Source of the DNA: Linnemannia hyalina | Lineage: Eukaryota; Mortierellomycota; Mortierellomycetes; Mortierellales; Mortierellaceae | NCBI GenBank assembly: GCA_019671135.1 | Contig: JAHRHY010000006.1 | Location: forward strand, 2,170,001 to 2,234,000 | Direction of reading: 5' to 3' | Length of the DNA stretch: 64,000 nucleotides | Shown: positions 1-9,030 of the stretch, piece after piece | How positions within the stretch are numbered: the first letter of the stretch is position 1 | Layout: the number at the start of each line of letters is the position of its first letter | The notes under the pieces: generated by a model | Told to the model about the DNA's origin: nothing | Seen by the model: the letters and a program-made list of their open reading frames with translations, nothing else | Database searches by the model: none | Position numbers and translations under genes: made by a program

Positions 1-1
1 A

Positions 2-1210
2 GCATCCTTGACAGCCTCCCCACCAACACCCGTCTTGACCTCACCTAACTTTTTCAACCCTACCAGTTCTGTCTCAACCACGCCTGGTGCACCACCCTCG
101 GCCGCAGCTGTGGCAGCGGCCTTTGCGCACATGAACCCCCTCCTCGTGCAACAGTACCGTCAGCAACTACAGTTCCAGAACCAAGCTGCTGCCCTCTCGG
201 CCGCCGCCGCCGCCGGTCTCAAATCTGGCACCGTTACACCCGGTGCGGATGGGTTATCAACAACCTTGATGGGCGCCAGCAACAATGGAGCAGCGCCGTT
301 CACTTCGGGCTTGTACCCACAGTACCCGAGCACACCCTTCTTGCATGAGTCAACTCTCCCACAGGACCCTATGGCTCTTGCGGGGTTGCAGCTCCAACAG
401 CAACAACAGCAATTGCAGCAGCAGCAGCAGGCGGGTGGTGTCCGATCGCCCTTTGGGCCAGCCTCGCCTTCTGATGGGAATGTTGGAAGTGGAGTGCAGA
501 GACCGAACCCGATTGTTACGGATACCCAGGCACTCCTCTCTCTTCAGCAACAGCGACATCAGTCTCAGTCTCAGTCTCAGTCTCAGTCCCAGCCCCAGCC
601 CCAGTCCCAGTCTCAACCTCAGTCTCGACAACAGCAGCAGCAGCGGAGCCAAGGCCCCACCGAATCCAAGAACCCCACCCCTTCTTCCACCACACCCACC
701 CCCAACCGTCCTTCGACCCAAGGACCCAACAGCAACCCCCTAATCCTGGACAGCACCCGCTTCACCCGCCTCATGAACCAGATGTCCAAACCCCAGCTAT
801 CGATGTTCCTCACAATCCTCGAAGAACGCTGTGGTGCCCTCCGACACCGTCTCGCAGGAGAAGACGATTCTATCCATAGGGTAGACCAGAACGAGCTGAT
901 GTTGATGTTTAATCACCCGAGTTTTGTCCATGGTGGAAGTTTGGACGGCCCTGGGTTCGGGATGGGCGGCGGCGGTGGTGCTTCTAGCACCAGTAACGGT
1001 GGCTACTATGGAGATGCAGCAGTAGCAGCAGGGGGCCCTTATGGAGGAGTGAGTGGTGGAGGAAGTGTGTATAATGGAGCCTATGGAGGAAATGGGTCGA
1101 CGGCCTTGACCAACTTGATGGCCTTGAATGATATGGGCCAGCATCGTGAGCGGACGGGACATTTGAAGACCTTGAGTAACGCGTCCTCGTCTGATTTTAT
1201 GATGCAGTAG
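2..1210 (+). CDS. Q/S/G-rich protein, 3' part (probable regulator, partial)
   Basis: The reading frame is open from the first bases of the window, with no stop and no convincing ATG, so this is the 3' portion of a larger gene; the TTG at position 8 is not a fungal start. About 400 residues are visible. They are dominated by Ala, Gln, Ser and Pro runs, including a Gln block near residue 130 and a Gln-Ser hexanucleotide repeat (roughly bases 559-640). A better ordered segment follows around residues 245-300 (LDSTRFTRLMNQMSKPQLS onward, then EERCGALRHRLAG), and a Gly/Tyr/Ser-rich tail ends at FMMQ. Q-rich disorder with one short conserved-looking segment is typical of fungal transcriptional regulators, but I do not recognise the family and the DNA-binding part, if any, lies outside the window. 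An AATAAA lies about 140 bp after the stop. Confidence 0.75.
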   Translation, partial: ASLTASPPTPVLTSPNFFNPTSSVSTTPGAPPSAAAVAAAFAHMNPLLVQQYRQQLQFQNQAAALSAAAAAGLKSGTVTPGADGLSTTLMGASNNGAAPFTSGLYPQYPSTPFLHESTLPQDPMALAGLQLQQQQQQLQQQQQAGGVRSPFGPASPSDGNVGSGVQRPNPIVTDTQALLSLQQQRHQSQSQSQSQSQPQPQSQSQPQSRQQQQQRSQGPTESKNPTPSSTTPTPNRPSTQGPNSNPLILDSTRFTRLMNQMSKPQLSMFLTILEERCGALRHRLAGEDDSIHRVDQNELMLMFNHPSFVHGGSLDGPGFGMGGGGGASSTSNGGYYGDAAVAAGGPYGGVSGGGSVYNGAYGGNGSTALTNLMALNDMGQHRERTGHLKTLSNASSSDFMMQ

Positions 1211-1347
1211 TTTGTTTTTGTTGTTTTTTTTTAACCCCTTTGCTCTTTTTATACAGTTTTTTTTTTTGTTCTTTTAGTTTGCTTTTTTCCGCATTGTCTT
1301 TCTTTTTCACCTTTTTGTTTTGTCCCTCGCACATATCTTACCTGTAC

Positions 1348-1353
1348 AATAAA
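1348..1353 (+). terminator. Polyadenylation signal (AATAAA)
   Basis: A canonical AATAAA sits 138 bp downstream of the stop of the Q-rich gene, after a T-rich stretch (1211-1320) of the kind that flanks fungal cleavage sites. It fits the 3' end of that transcript; GID4 converges from the other side. Confidence 0.5.
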
Positions 1354-1628
1354 TAAGCGGTTCCGAATTGAAAGAAAAGAAATGGCTTTTATTTCTTTTT
1401 GATCGAGAAGGCTAACAGCTACGGACCGCCCGGAGAAGAAACAAGACGCGACAAATGAAATGAAGAGTGAAGAGTGAGAGCTAGGTAGATAGAAATACAG
1501 ACTTTGTTTGCTCGCAGGACGAAATGAAAAAGAGATATGGGGTTATACACAACAGACAGAGAATGTTACAGACAGAACAAAGAAAAAGTGCAAGCAATCA
1601 AAGCGAAAAGATAGAATGAAAAATGCAG

Positions 1629-1680
1629 GAAAATGAAAATGAAAATGAAAATGAAAATGAAAATGAACATGAAAATGAAA
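1629..1680. repeat. (AAAATG)n hexanucleotide microsatellite
   Basis: About eight near-perfect copies of AAAATG, one with a substitution (AACATG). It lies just downstream of the GID4 stop codon, so it would be transcribed in the GID4 3' UTR as CATTTT units. The rest of 1211-1712 holds only T-rich and purine-rich noncoding sequence between two convergent genes. Confidence 0.85.
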
Positions 1681-1712
1681 ACATCGAACGTTGACCTGAT
1701 CCGGTACCCGTC

Positions 1713-4496
1713 CTAGGCAAATTCGAAGATGGGGGAGGAGAAGCCAGCGGTTTCAAAGGTCGGGTTGAGTGAGATGTGCTGGAATGGTGTTGACGCCTGA
1801 TCATGGTAAAATCCCTCCACATACCCATCCGACCGCCGCATCGACACATAGTAGAATCCTGCAATCGTCAGTCCGCTCGTCTGCTCACTAACATTCACAA
1901 AGTGTCTCTCTAAAATTGAATAGTCCCAAACAAGAAGAAAGCATGTTAGTCATTTGTTCGTGTAGAACGTATCACAATAACCAATGCAGCCAAGAGTGCA
2001 TGTGAATCGCAAAGCAATTTACCTTTCCATCGCATAAAGATATACTTCTGGGTGACTTGTCCCTTGAAGCGACCGCTTTCCGCTCCTTTGATGATGTGCT
2101 TTTCGTCCATGCCCCTGAAAGCCTCCAGCCGCCTCCAATGATCCAGATCTGTCTTCTCCTTTGCTGCCCATTTCCTTGTCCACAGTGTATGGTTGTCAAA
2201 GTCGACAATCTATATAGTATCGTAGGAAAGGGGGAGTAAATAATTGATGAACAGTGTGCGGGGGAGGAAATGTACACGCAGATTAAGATCTCCAAAGAGA
2301 AAAACAACAATACGTTACCTCGCCTTCCCAGAAGGTGACGACGTTTGAGACAGACATAGGGACATCCATCGCTTCCATATGTCCACACACCGTTCCTGCG
2401 TAGTAATCCACTGCACTGATCGACTAATAGGAGAAACATTTCAATTTATAAAAGAAAGTATTTGTGTTAGCATGAAGTAATGAAGTAATAGACAAGTCTG
2501 ATTACAGAACGATAAAAGGAATAAAAACCGAGTCCACACGTACGACTTTGACGTTCCACTCTTCGACTTGGCGAGCTCGCATTCCTGAAAGTGTCGAAGT
2601 CATGGTCTTGAGGCTTTGGGTCCCATTGAACTTTTGTCCTGCCTGCAAGAAGCAACATGGCCGTCTCGGATGGTTGGTTCTGGATCTTCGGTACATTCCT
2701 GAAGGCCCGTATGTCTCACACGGTATAAGCGTTGTCCCCTGAATAACCGGCATGAAGACCGACGATGCAAACGACGGCAGCGACGTGATCTTTTGTTCGT
2801 TGTCGGTGGCTAAAATCGAAGATCCCTGTCGACTTGCTCCTTGCTGCTGACGACTAATCCCGATGCCTTGAGACATCCCGCTGGCTTGTTGACTTGCTCC
2901 TCCTTCTCTTGCACCAGTGAGAAGAGTGTTGCATGTCGCAAGTTGGTGGAGGCGATGTCCTTCACCCTGCTGCTCTGTCATCATCAGTCCATTCTCGCCG
3001 TCTTCGGTTTCTTGGCTCTTCAGCACAGCCGATTGTGGTCCCAACACCGGCGAGCCGATTCTTGAAGAGGAGGTGGAAGAGTTAGGAGAAGATGTCGAAG
3101 AGTACCTAGGAGACTGAGATCCGTGTCGACGAGATCTCTCCTGTGCGCCCCAGTACGGCGAATGGTGACCTCGAGGTGAAGACACCAGTCCATGTCTGTT
3201 CGAGGCTGCCAACGCGAATAGGTGGTGATGCTGTGGTTGTTGAAGAGAGCCATTGCCTCTTCCTCCTCCTCCTCCTCCAGACCCTCCTGCCAATCGACTC
3301 TGACCATTGCCGCCGCCGGGTGGCAAGGGGTAACGGACAAACTGGGACCGACTGCTTCCTTGTCCAGTAAAATCTGTCAGTCGAGAGGGGCTGTACACAC
3401 GAGAGTGGCCTGAATGGTCAAAGCTGCCACCAAGAGAGCTGTCTTGTCCTGTGCCTGAGGAAGGCTGCGCCTGCGGTCGAGTCGATGATCGGTACTGATT
3501 GAGACTACCCAGGGTACCGCCAACGATCTCTGTCAGAGAGCGTGTCGACTGCATAATGTCGTCGACATCATGAGTGTTGGTTCCAATATTAGAGCCGGAG
3601 ACAGGTGTGAAGATCTCGGGTGTCATGGGTTCGAGTGTTGGTGTGGATGTATTAATGTCTGCCGTGGGCTGTGGTGTTTGGAATGGTCGTGTTGGAGGAG
3701 CCGCGTCTCTGGAGAAGCGGACTGATCGCTCTGGTGCGTTGGTGTGTGGTTGATATGGCCGATGCTGATGACGATGATGACTGGAGAGGATGTCTTCGCT
3801 TGTGGACGAGTCAATGTCTGCCATGCTGCCAATAAGGTTGCTGCTAAACATGGATCCTCCTCCTCCTGCGCTTGTGCCTGTGCTTGCGCTCGGTCCTGCG
3901 GTCGTGACAGAGTCACTTGTTGTAGTACGACTCGACAGTTCAATGTTGTTGAACGCAATAGGGGTCGAAATAGGACTTGACAGGATATCCCGAACACGCC
4001 CCATGTCAAGTTGCATTCCACTGTCACTGCCACCTGTCCAACGGCCTGCTCGTAATCCTGGTCCAGGCGTAGGTCCCTCTGACAAGTCCGTGTCAAGGTC
4101 ACGGTCCTCGTCATCGTCATCGTCTGCATCTCCCTCAACTCCCTCGCTGTAGTACTCGCCCATATGCCAATGAGCAGCCAGATCCCATCGACCTGGCAGT
4201 GGGGTCTCGTAGTCGGAAAAGTCTCCTAGACCACCTTCGCCTCCCGAGGACGAGGGGACGGGTCGATGGAGTTCGAGTTCTGAAAAGTCTGAGGAAGCAT
4301 CAGCATCAGAGTGGAGATAGAGTGCTCGTAATCTTGGATAGGTTGAAGATGCGGCAGTAGTCCTGGGGGCGTTGCTCGCTTGCTGTTGCTGTTGCTGTTG
4401 CTGTTGGTGGCGTCTGGAAGGAGGGGGCGGAGAGGAGTGCAAGGTTGCTGGGCTCTCTGGATCCTCGTCGAGGATGTATGACCGAAGACCGGACAT
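1713..4496 (-). CDS. GID4: GID4/VID24 substrate receptor of GID/CTLH E3 ligase
   Basis: Four exons on the minus strand: 4496-2544, 2423-2319, 2209-2023 and 1909-1713, all joined at GT-AG sites with frame preserved, giving about 813 aa. The C-terminal ~190 residues match the GID4/Vid24 beta-barrel: AGQKFNGTQ, WNVKV/SISAVDYYAGTVCG, TFWEGE/IVDFDNHTLWT, then QKYIFMRWK/ERHFV, AGFYYVSM, EGFYHDQ and the end FEFA. In the known family this barrel binds Pro-type N-degrons and recruits gluconeogenic enzymes to the GID ligase. The first ~600 residues are low-complexity (Ser, Gly, Gln, an acidic stretch), far longer than the short N-termini of yeast or human GID4. I chose the ATG at 4496 (MSGLRSYILDEDPES); the frame stays open upstream to 4715, but that part is a Pro/Ser/His-rich translation of a pyrimidine-rich leader. 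Confidence 0.9.
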
Positions 4497-5469
4497 TAGC
4501 CTCCTTTTTCTGCCTGTATTTTTGTGTGTAGGTGTAGGTGTTGAGTGTGGGAGGGAGGGAGAGTAGTGGGAGAGTAGAGGGAAGAGGGAGAAAGAGCTGG
4601 TTGAGTTGTTTGAGTGACGGGAATGACGACAAGTGAAAGTGGTGTTATGGGTGCTTAAGGGCACTGAGGGGGACAAGCTGAGTATTGGAGGTGGAAGTGG
4701 CAGCTGATGTAACAAAGAAAGTCATATGGCGTTGTGGGAGTAAAGGCCGAGTTGAGAGTTGGGATGGCACTGGGCGTATGCTCTTGTCTCTCTAGGACTG
4801 GTCAAAGGTGTACATGGGTGGGCAAAAGAAGAGTGAGTTTAAAAGTTTGAATGAGGTTAAAAGTACAAGTAAAAGTACAAGTGCAGACATGAGAGAAGAG
4901 AAGAGCAGGAATGACAAAGAAAAAGTAGTTACCGTTGTGTCCACGGCAACGAGGTGGCGTGTGGGTGTATGGGTGAGAGAGAGTGTGTGCGTATGAGAGA
5001 CGAAAAGGGTAAGGTCAAGAGAGGAACGGTGGAAAGCAGAGAAGAATAGTGTTGCAACTCAGTCAGTTTGTCAAAGGGAAGAAGGACGAAGAGGGAAGAG
5101 GAGGAGAAAAAAAAAAAAAGAAACAGTCTCATTTTTGCAAGTAGGTCACGTGCAGAGTCCTTTTTGGCTCGAGAAAGGAGGGTGCCATGAGAAGTTCAAT
5201 TGGATTGGCATGATCCAATTATCATGGAGCTACTGCATGTAACAAGCCCCAGCTCGCTTTTTCGCTCGTACTTCCTACCTGGATGAAAGGCGTCCGACTC
5301 TCAAGAATGCGTTCTCATAGTCTATCTAGATCACAATCTTATCCATGTTAGGAGCGAGCTTGACAAGGGCAGGACAACATCCTAAACGCGTTCAATAAGA
5401 AGGTTTTTTGTTTGTGATCACCAACAATTGTGATTGCAGAGTGTCCCTTTGCTAATTTAAACTTAGACA

Positions 5470-5499
5470 CCCCATTGGCCAGTGATCGCCAATATAAAT
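5470..5499 (+). promoter_or_regulatory. Candidate CCAAT/TATA promoter upstream of a CT tract
   Basis: An inverted CCAAT (ATTGG, about 5474), a direct CCAAT at 5489-5493 and an overlapping TATAAAT at 5493-5499 sit about 60 bp before a long + strand pyrimidine tract. CT blocks downstream of TATA boxes commonly mark fungal transcription start regions. It could start a long leader for the phosphatase gene at 9031 or a noncoding transcript; there is no direct evidence for either. Confidence 0.35.
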
Positions 5500-5891
5500 C
5501 ACCACTATGTGATGGTGCCTGGCTGGGTTGCATGTCTGTTGTGTGTCCGGCATAGTATTGTTTTTTTTTTCCTTCTCAGCTGCTCGGCGCCCTCCTCCCT
5601 TGCTTCAATTGTTTCCTCAACGGGCGACAGTTTTACTTCTTCCCTTCTTGAATCCCTGGCTGCTCACACTTCTTTCTTCTTTCACTTCTTTCATTCCATC
5701 TTCACCCCCACTCTCCATCGCTCATCCTTCTTTCTCTCTCTCTCATCGCACCCTCTCATTCTTCTCTTCCCTTTGTACTATTGCTCTCATACCACACCCA
5801 CATACCCTGCCCCTTCCTCACACCCTGTATATTCTTCCCTCCCAACATCCTCTCATTCTCAATCAACCTCTTCAGTCGACGTTGAACCTCA

Positions 5892-5937
5892 TTCCTCCTC
5901 CTCCTCCTCCTCCTCCTCCTCCTCCTCCTCCTCCTCT
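5892..5937. repeat. (TCC)n trinucleotide repeat
   Basis: About 15 tandem copies of TCC inside the pyrimidine-rich stretch of the GID4/phosphatase intergenic region. It encodes poly-Ser or poly-Pro in spurious frames. Confidence 0.85.
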
Positions 5938-8900
5938 ACCTCCACCCCCAACATCACAACAACAACAATCACAGGTAGGCTTACTCACCCACCCTCACAC
6001 TACTCAACATACACACTGCTCCCCCTGCCAATCACTCCTAGTACAATGGCTCTTATGTCTTTAAAGACGCTCAGTCCACAAACATCTTCTCACTTCCCTC
6101 GCCCGTTTCTCCTTCCTTCAAACAATTTCTCCTCTCCCATCTCCTCCATCCAGTGCTAATAACGTCAACAACAAACAGACAACAACCCTTTTCATTGCAG
6201 CATGCAACAGCAAGAAACAGGCAAAGAAAGAAGGACAGTTGGTCTGGAATAGGGTCCATCTCCAATGAATTTTAGTACGATCCCACCCCTTCTCTTTCAT
6301 TAGTCCCAATATCTGTTTATTGCACTACTCTAACTCGCTTCACATCGAATCAACAACAAACAAACATACAAACACACAAACATACAAACAAACAAAGGAC
6401 AACAATCTACCAACCCATGCGCCTATGCACATGATGGCATACCACAAGAATGACAAATACACGATCGAATTGATGCAGCTCAGCCTAGGGAAAAAAAGTG
6501 ATTGCTTGGAGGCTATGTAGAACCGGATAAGAGAAGAATTGGAGCGAGAACTAGGAGGCAGTGCCTGCAACTGCAATGAAAATAATACTGGAAAACAACA
6601 TCCTTTTGCTGCCAGTTGACGCAGCTCGGTCATCGCCCTGGGACCTCCTGTTTCGTGTTTCTTTTTTTATTGTATGTCAATTGCATATTTGCATACATTA
6701 CAATGACATCCATCCTCATTTCTCCTTCCATCTTCTCCTACCCCTGGGAGTTCACCGAGCGTCCTGCAGCCCTCCCTATATTTATTCTCAACCACACGAG
6801 TGAGGGAGTAGGAGAGAGACAGGGCAACCAGCCAACAATACCAACAACAGCACACCAGCCCCTCCCCCCTTTTTTAATAATCAATTTCATTTCGATTGGC
6901 AAGCTAAAAAAAAACGTAAACAGATGGCACAGAGTCAGCTAGACACTCTCTGAAAGAGACATGGAAAGAGAACTAGCGAAGCCAACGAACAAACGAACAA
7001 ACGAACAAGGGACATCTCCATCAACTCAATCCCTCTTCTGTTCGCGCTCCTTTCTCATATATTTGCAGGTGTCCCTTTTTACGAGATATGATTCTCCTTT
7101 TTTTTTTTCTTTCCTTGGCTCCTGAGAGAGAAAAAGAGAGATGAGATTTTAGTTCTTTCTTGGCTATTTATTATTATTTGGCTTAGTGTGTGTCTATGGT
7201 ATGACATGGACATCATTTTGCTTGGCTTACTATTTGCGTCCTTGTAGGTGTGTGTCTCGGCGCCTCTTTTTTTTGTTCTTTTCGTTTGCATAATATTTAA
7301 TTTCGAGGTAGATTGGGATTGGGACATTGCCATTCATCCCACCTGTCCAATATTCGGATGAATGGATCGATGCCCTACGACAGGGAAGGGGTGGCTGGAT
7401 GGAGAACAAGTCTAGCTGAGTTATCTCATCATCAGAATCCAATTGCCATTGCAACCACCTTGCCCACCCACCTGCACTCACTCGCCTGTCCAACTGTCCA
7501 ACTGTCCAACTGTCAGCCTAAAACACAACACCACCGACACCCAGGGAACCTTTCCTCCCTCTTTACCATATCGTCAGCAGCATCATTCAACATCGTCATT
7601 CCTTTTATTGGATGCGATAATATGATCCCTTTTTGCCTCCCTTCTTCCCCTTCCCCTTCTCTCGTTTCTGTAATAATAATCCTCGGGCAGTTCCGTCCGG
7701 AGTGCCTAAGCTCCCAATGGACAATGGGAAAGGTCAAGAGGGGCTACATTTGTCAACGAGACTGATTCTATTCTCGGCCCTTTAGAGGGTCCACTCCTTT
7801 CTTTTGCTTGTTGTTCAGTTTCGAAACTGTTTGAGGATCATTTAACAAAACTTGGCTAACTGGCTGGTTAGCTAGTTGGGTCTTGAAGAAAGAAAGAGAA
7901 GAACGAAAGAGGGGAGAGTGAAATGAGGTCAGGTCAGGTCAAGAAAAAAAAATTGTCAGGGCAGGGTTCTCTGTCCGAAAATGAGTTCTCCGTGGGATGT
8001 TTGTTCTTTTGCACCCTTTTCTTGTACTTCTTTCATTTTGCTCTTTCTTTCTTTCTTTCTTTCTTCTCTTCTCTTCTCTCTCTCGCACCTCTTCTTACTC
8101 TTCTCTTCCTCCACAAACGCACTTTGCGTATCTCCTCTTCGTTCTTGTGTTCCCTTCTCCCCATATCCATATCCATATCACACCAGGAACCAACAACGCA
8201 TATCCTTTGTCAACCTGTATCCATATCACTATTGCTCTCTCTCCTCCTTCCTCACGCAAACACGAGGTATACCCTTGGGCTACCAGCTCAATCACGCTCC
8301 TCCTCTTCCTTCTCTCCTCTCTTCTCTCCTGCCTTTCTCTCTCCCCTCAATCACACTCTCACTCACCTCATTTTTTTTTCTGCAACCCGAGGCAAATCAA
8401 CTTGCACAACAAGGAGCATTTTCATGTATGCATTGTTCAATTGTCTATCCAACCCTTGTTAGTTGCTGTCCATAACTCAACATTACATACATACACACAC
8501 CCTTTTTCGATATCATTCCCGACTCCTACCTCCGCTTCCAAACTGTCTCATCCTTGCCTGCCTGCTGCTCATCGTCATCCTATTTTGCATGCTTACTGTT
8601 TCCCTTTTAATCGGTGTATTCCCGTCTCTCTTTTTGTCTGTGGTGCTCCGGATCATGATTGTCTGTTTGTCTGTTGGCAGACAAGAAAAAAGAGAAAAGA
8701 AGAGAGAGTCCATATGAGTCCAATCCAATGCTCCCTTTCTCATTCTCCTTCTCTTCCTCCTCCTCCTCCTCAATCCTCTCTCCCTTGTTTCACATTTGTT
8801 GGAGTTAGCTACAATAGCATGCAAATAATACACCACCGCGTCGTTCTAATCCCACTTTGTCCTCTTCCTCTTTCTTCTCTCTCTTCTTTATCGATCCCCC

Positions 8901-9030
8901 ATCTCTTAGCATAACCGGTTCATTATCATCATTACTAGCATCATCATCGGCATAGCATACACCACGCAAAACACTACCACTCACGCACGCACACTCTTGC
9001 ATACACACTTACCACACTCATATCACAACC

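Larger units (their letters stand above)
4497..9030. other. 4.5-kb divergent intergenic region, pyrimidine-rich on the + strand
   Basis: Shared upstream region of GID4 (-) and the phosphatase gene (+). No open frame here looks like a conserved protein. Long + strand CT tracts (about 5560-5940, 8030-8390 and 8740-8900) create spurious Ser/Pro/Leu-rich frames. It includes a (TCC)n run at 5892-5937 and a (CTTT)n run near 8045-8075. The CT tracts may belong to a long spliced 5' leader of the phosphatase gene, but I cannot show transcription. Confidence 0.6.

Noticed and set aside
559..640. Regularly spaced CAGTCT repeats that could resemble a small CRISPR-like array
   Set aside because: It is a perfect hexanucleotide repeat encoding Gln-Ser within an open coding frame, with no spacers, in a eukaryotic context.
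5482..6159. 225-codon + strand Ser/Thr/Pro-rich open frame
   Set aside because: It is a translation of CT-rich DNA and a (TCC)n microsatellite, with a second overlapping frame of equal length; no conserved segment.
7923..8914. Overlapping + strand open frames up to 305 codons
   Set aside because: Three frames are open at once over the same pyrimidine tract, which indicates base composition rather than coding constraint.
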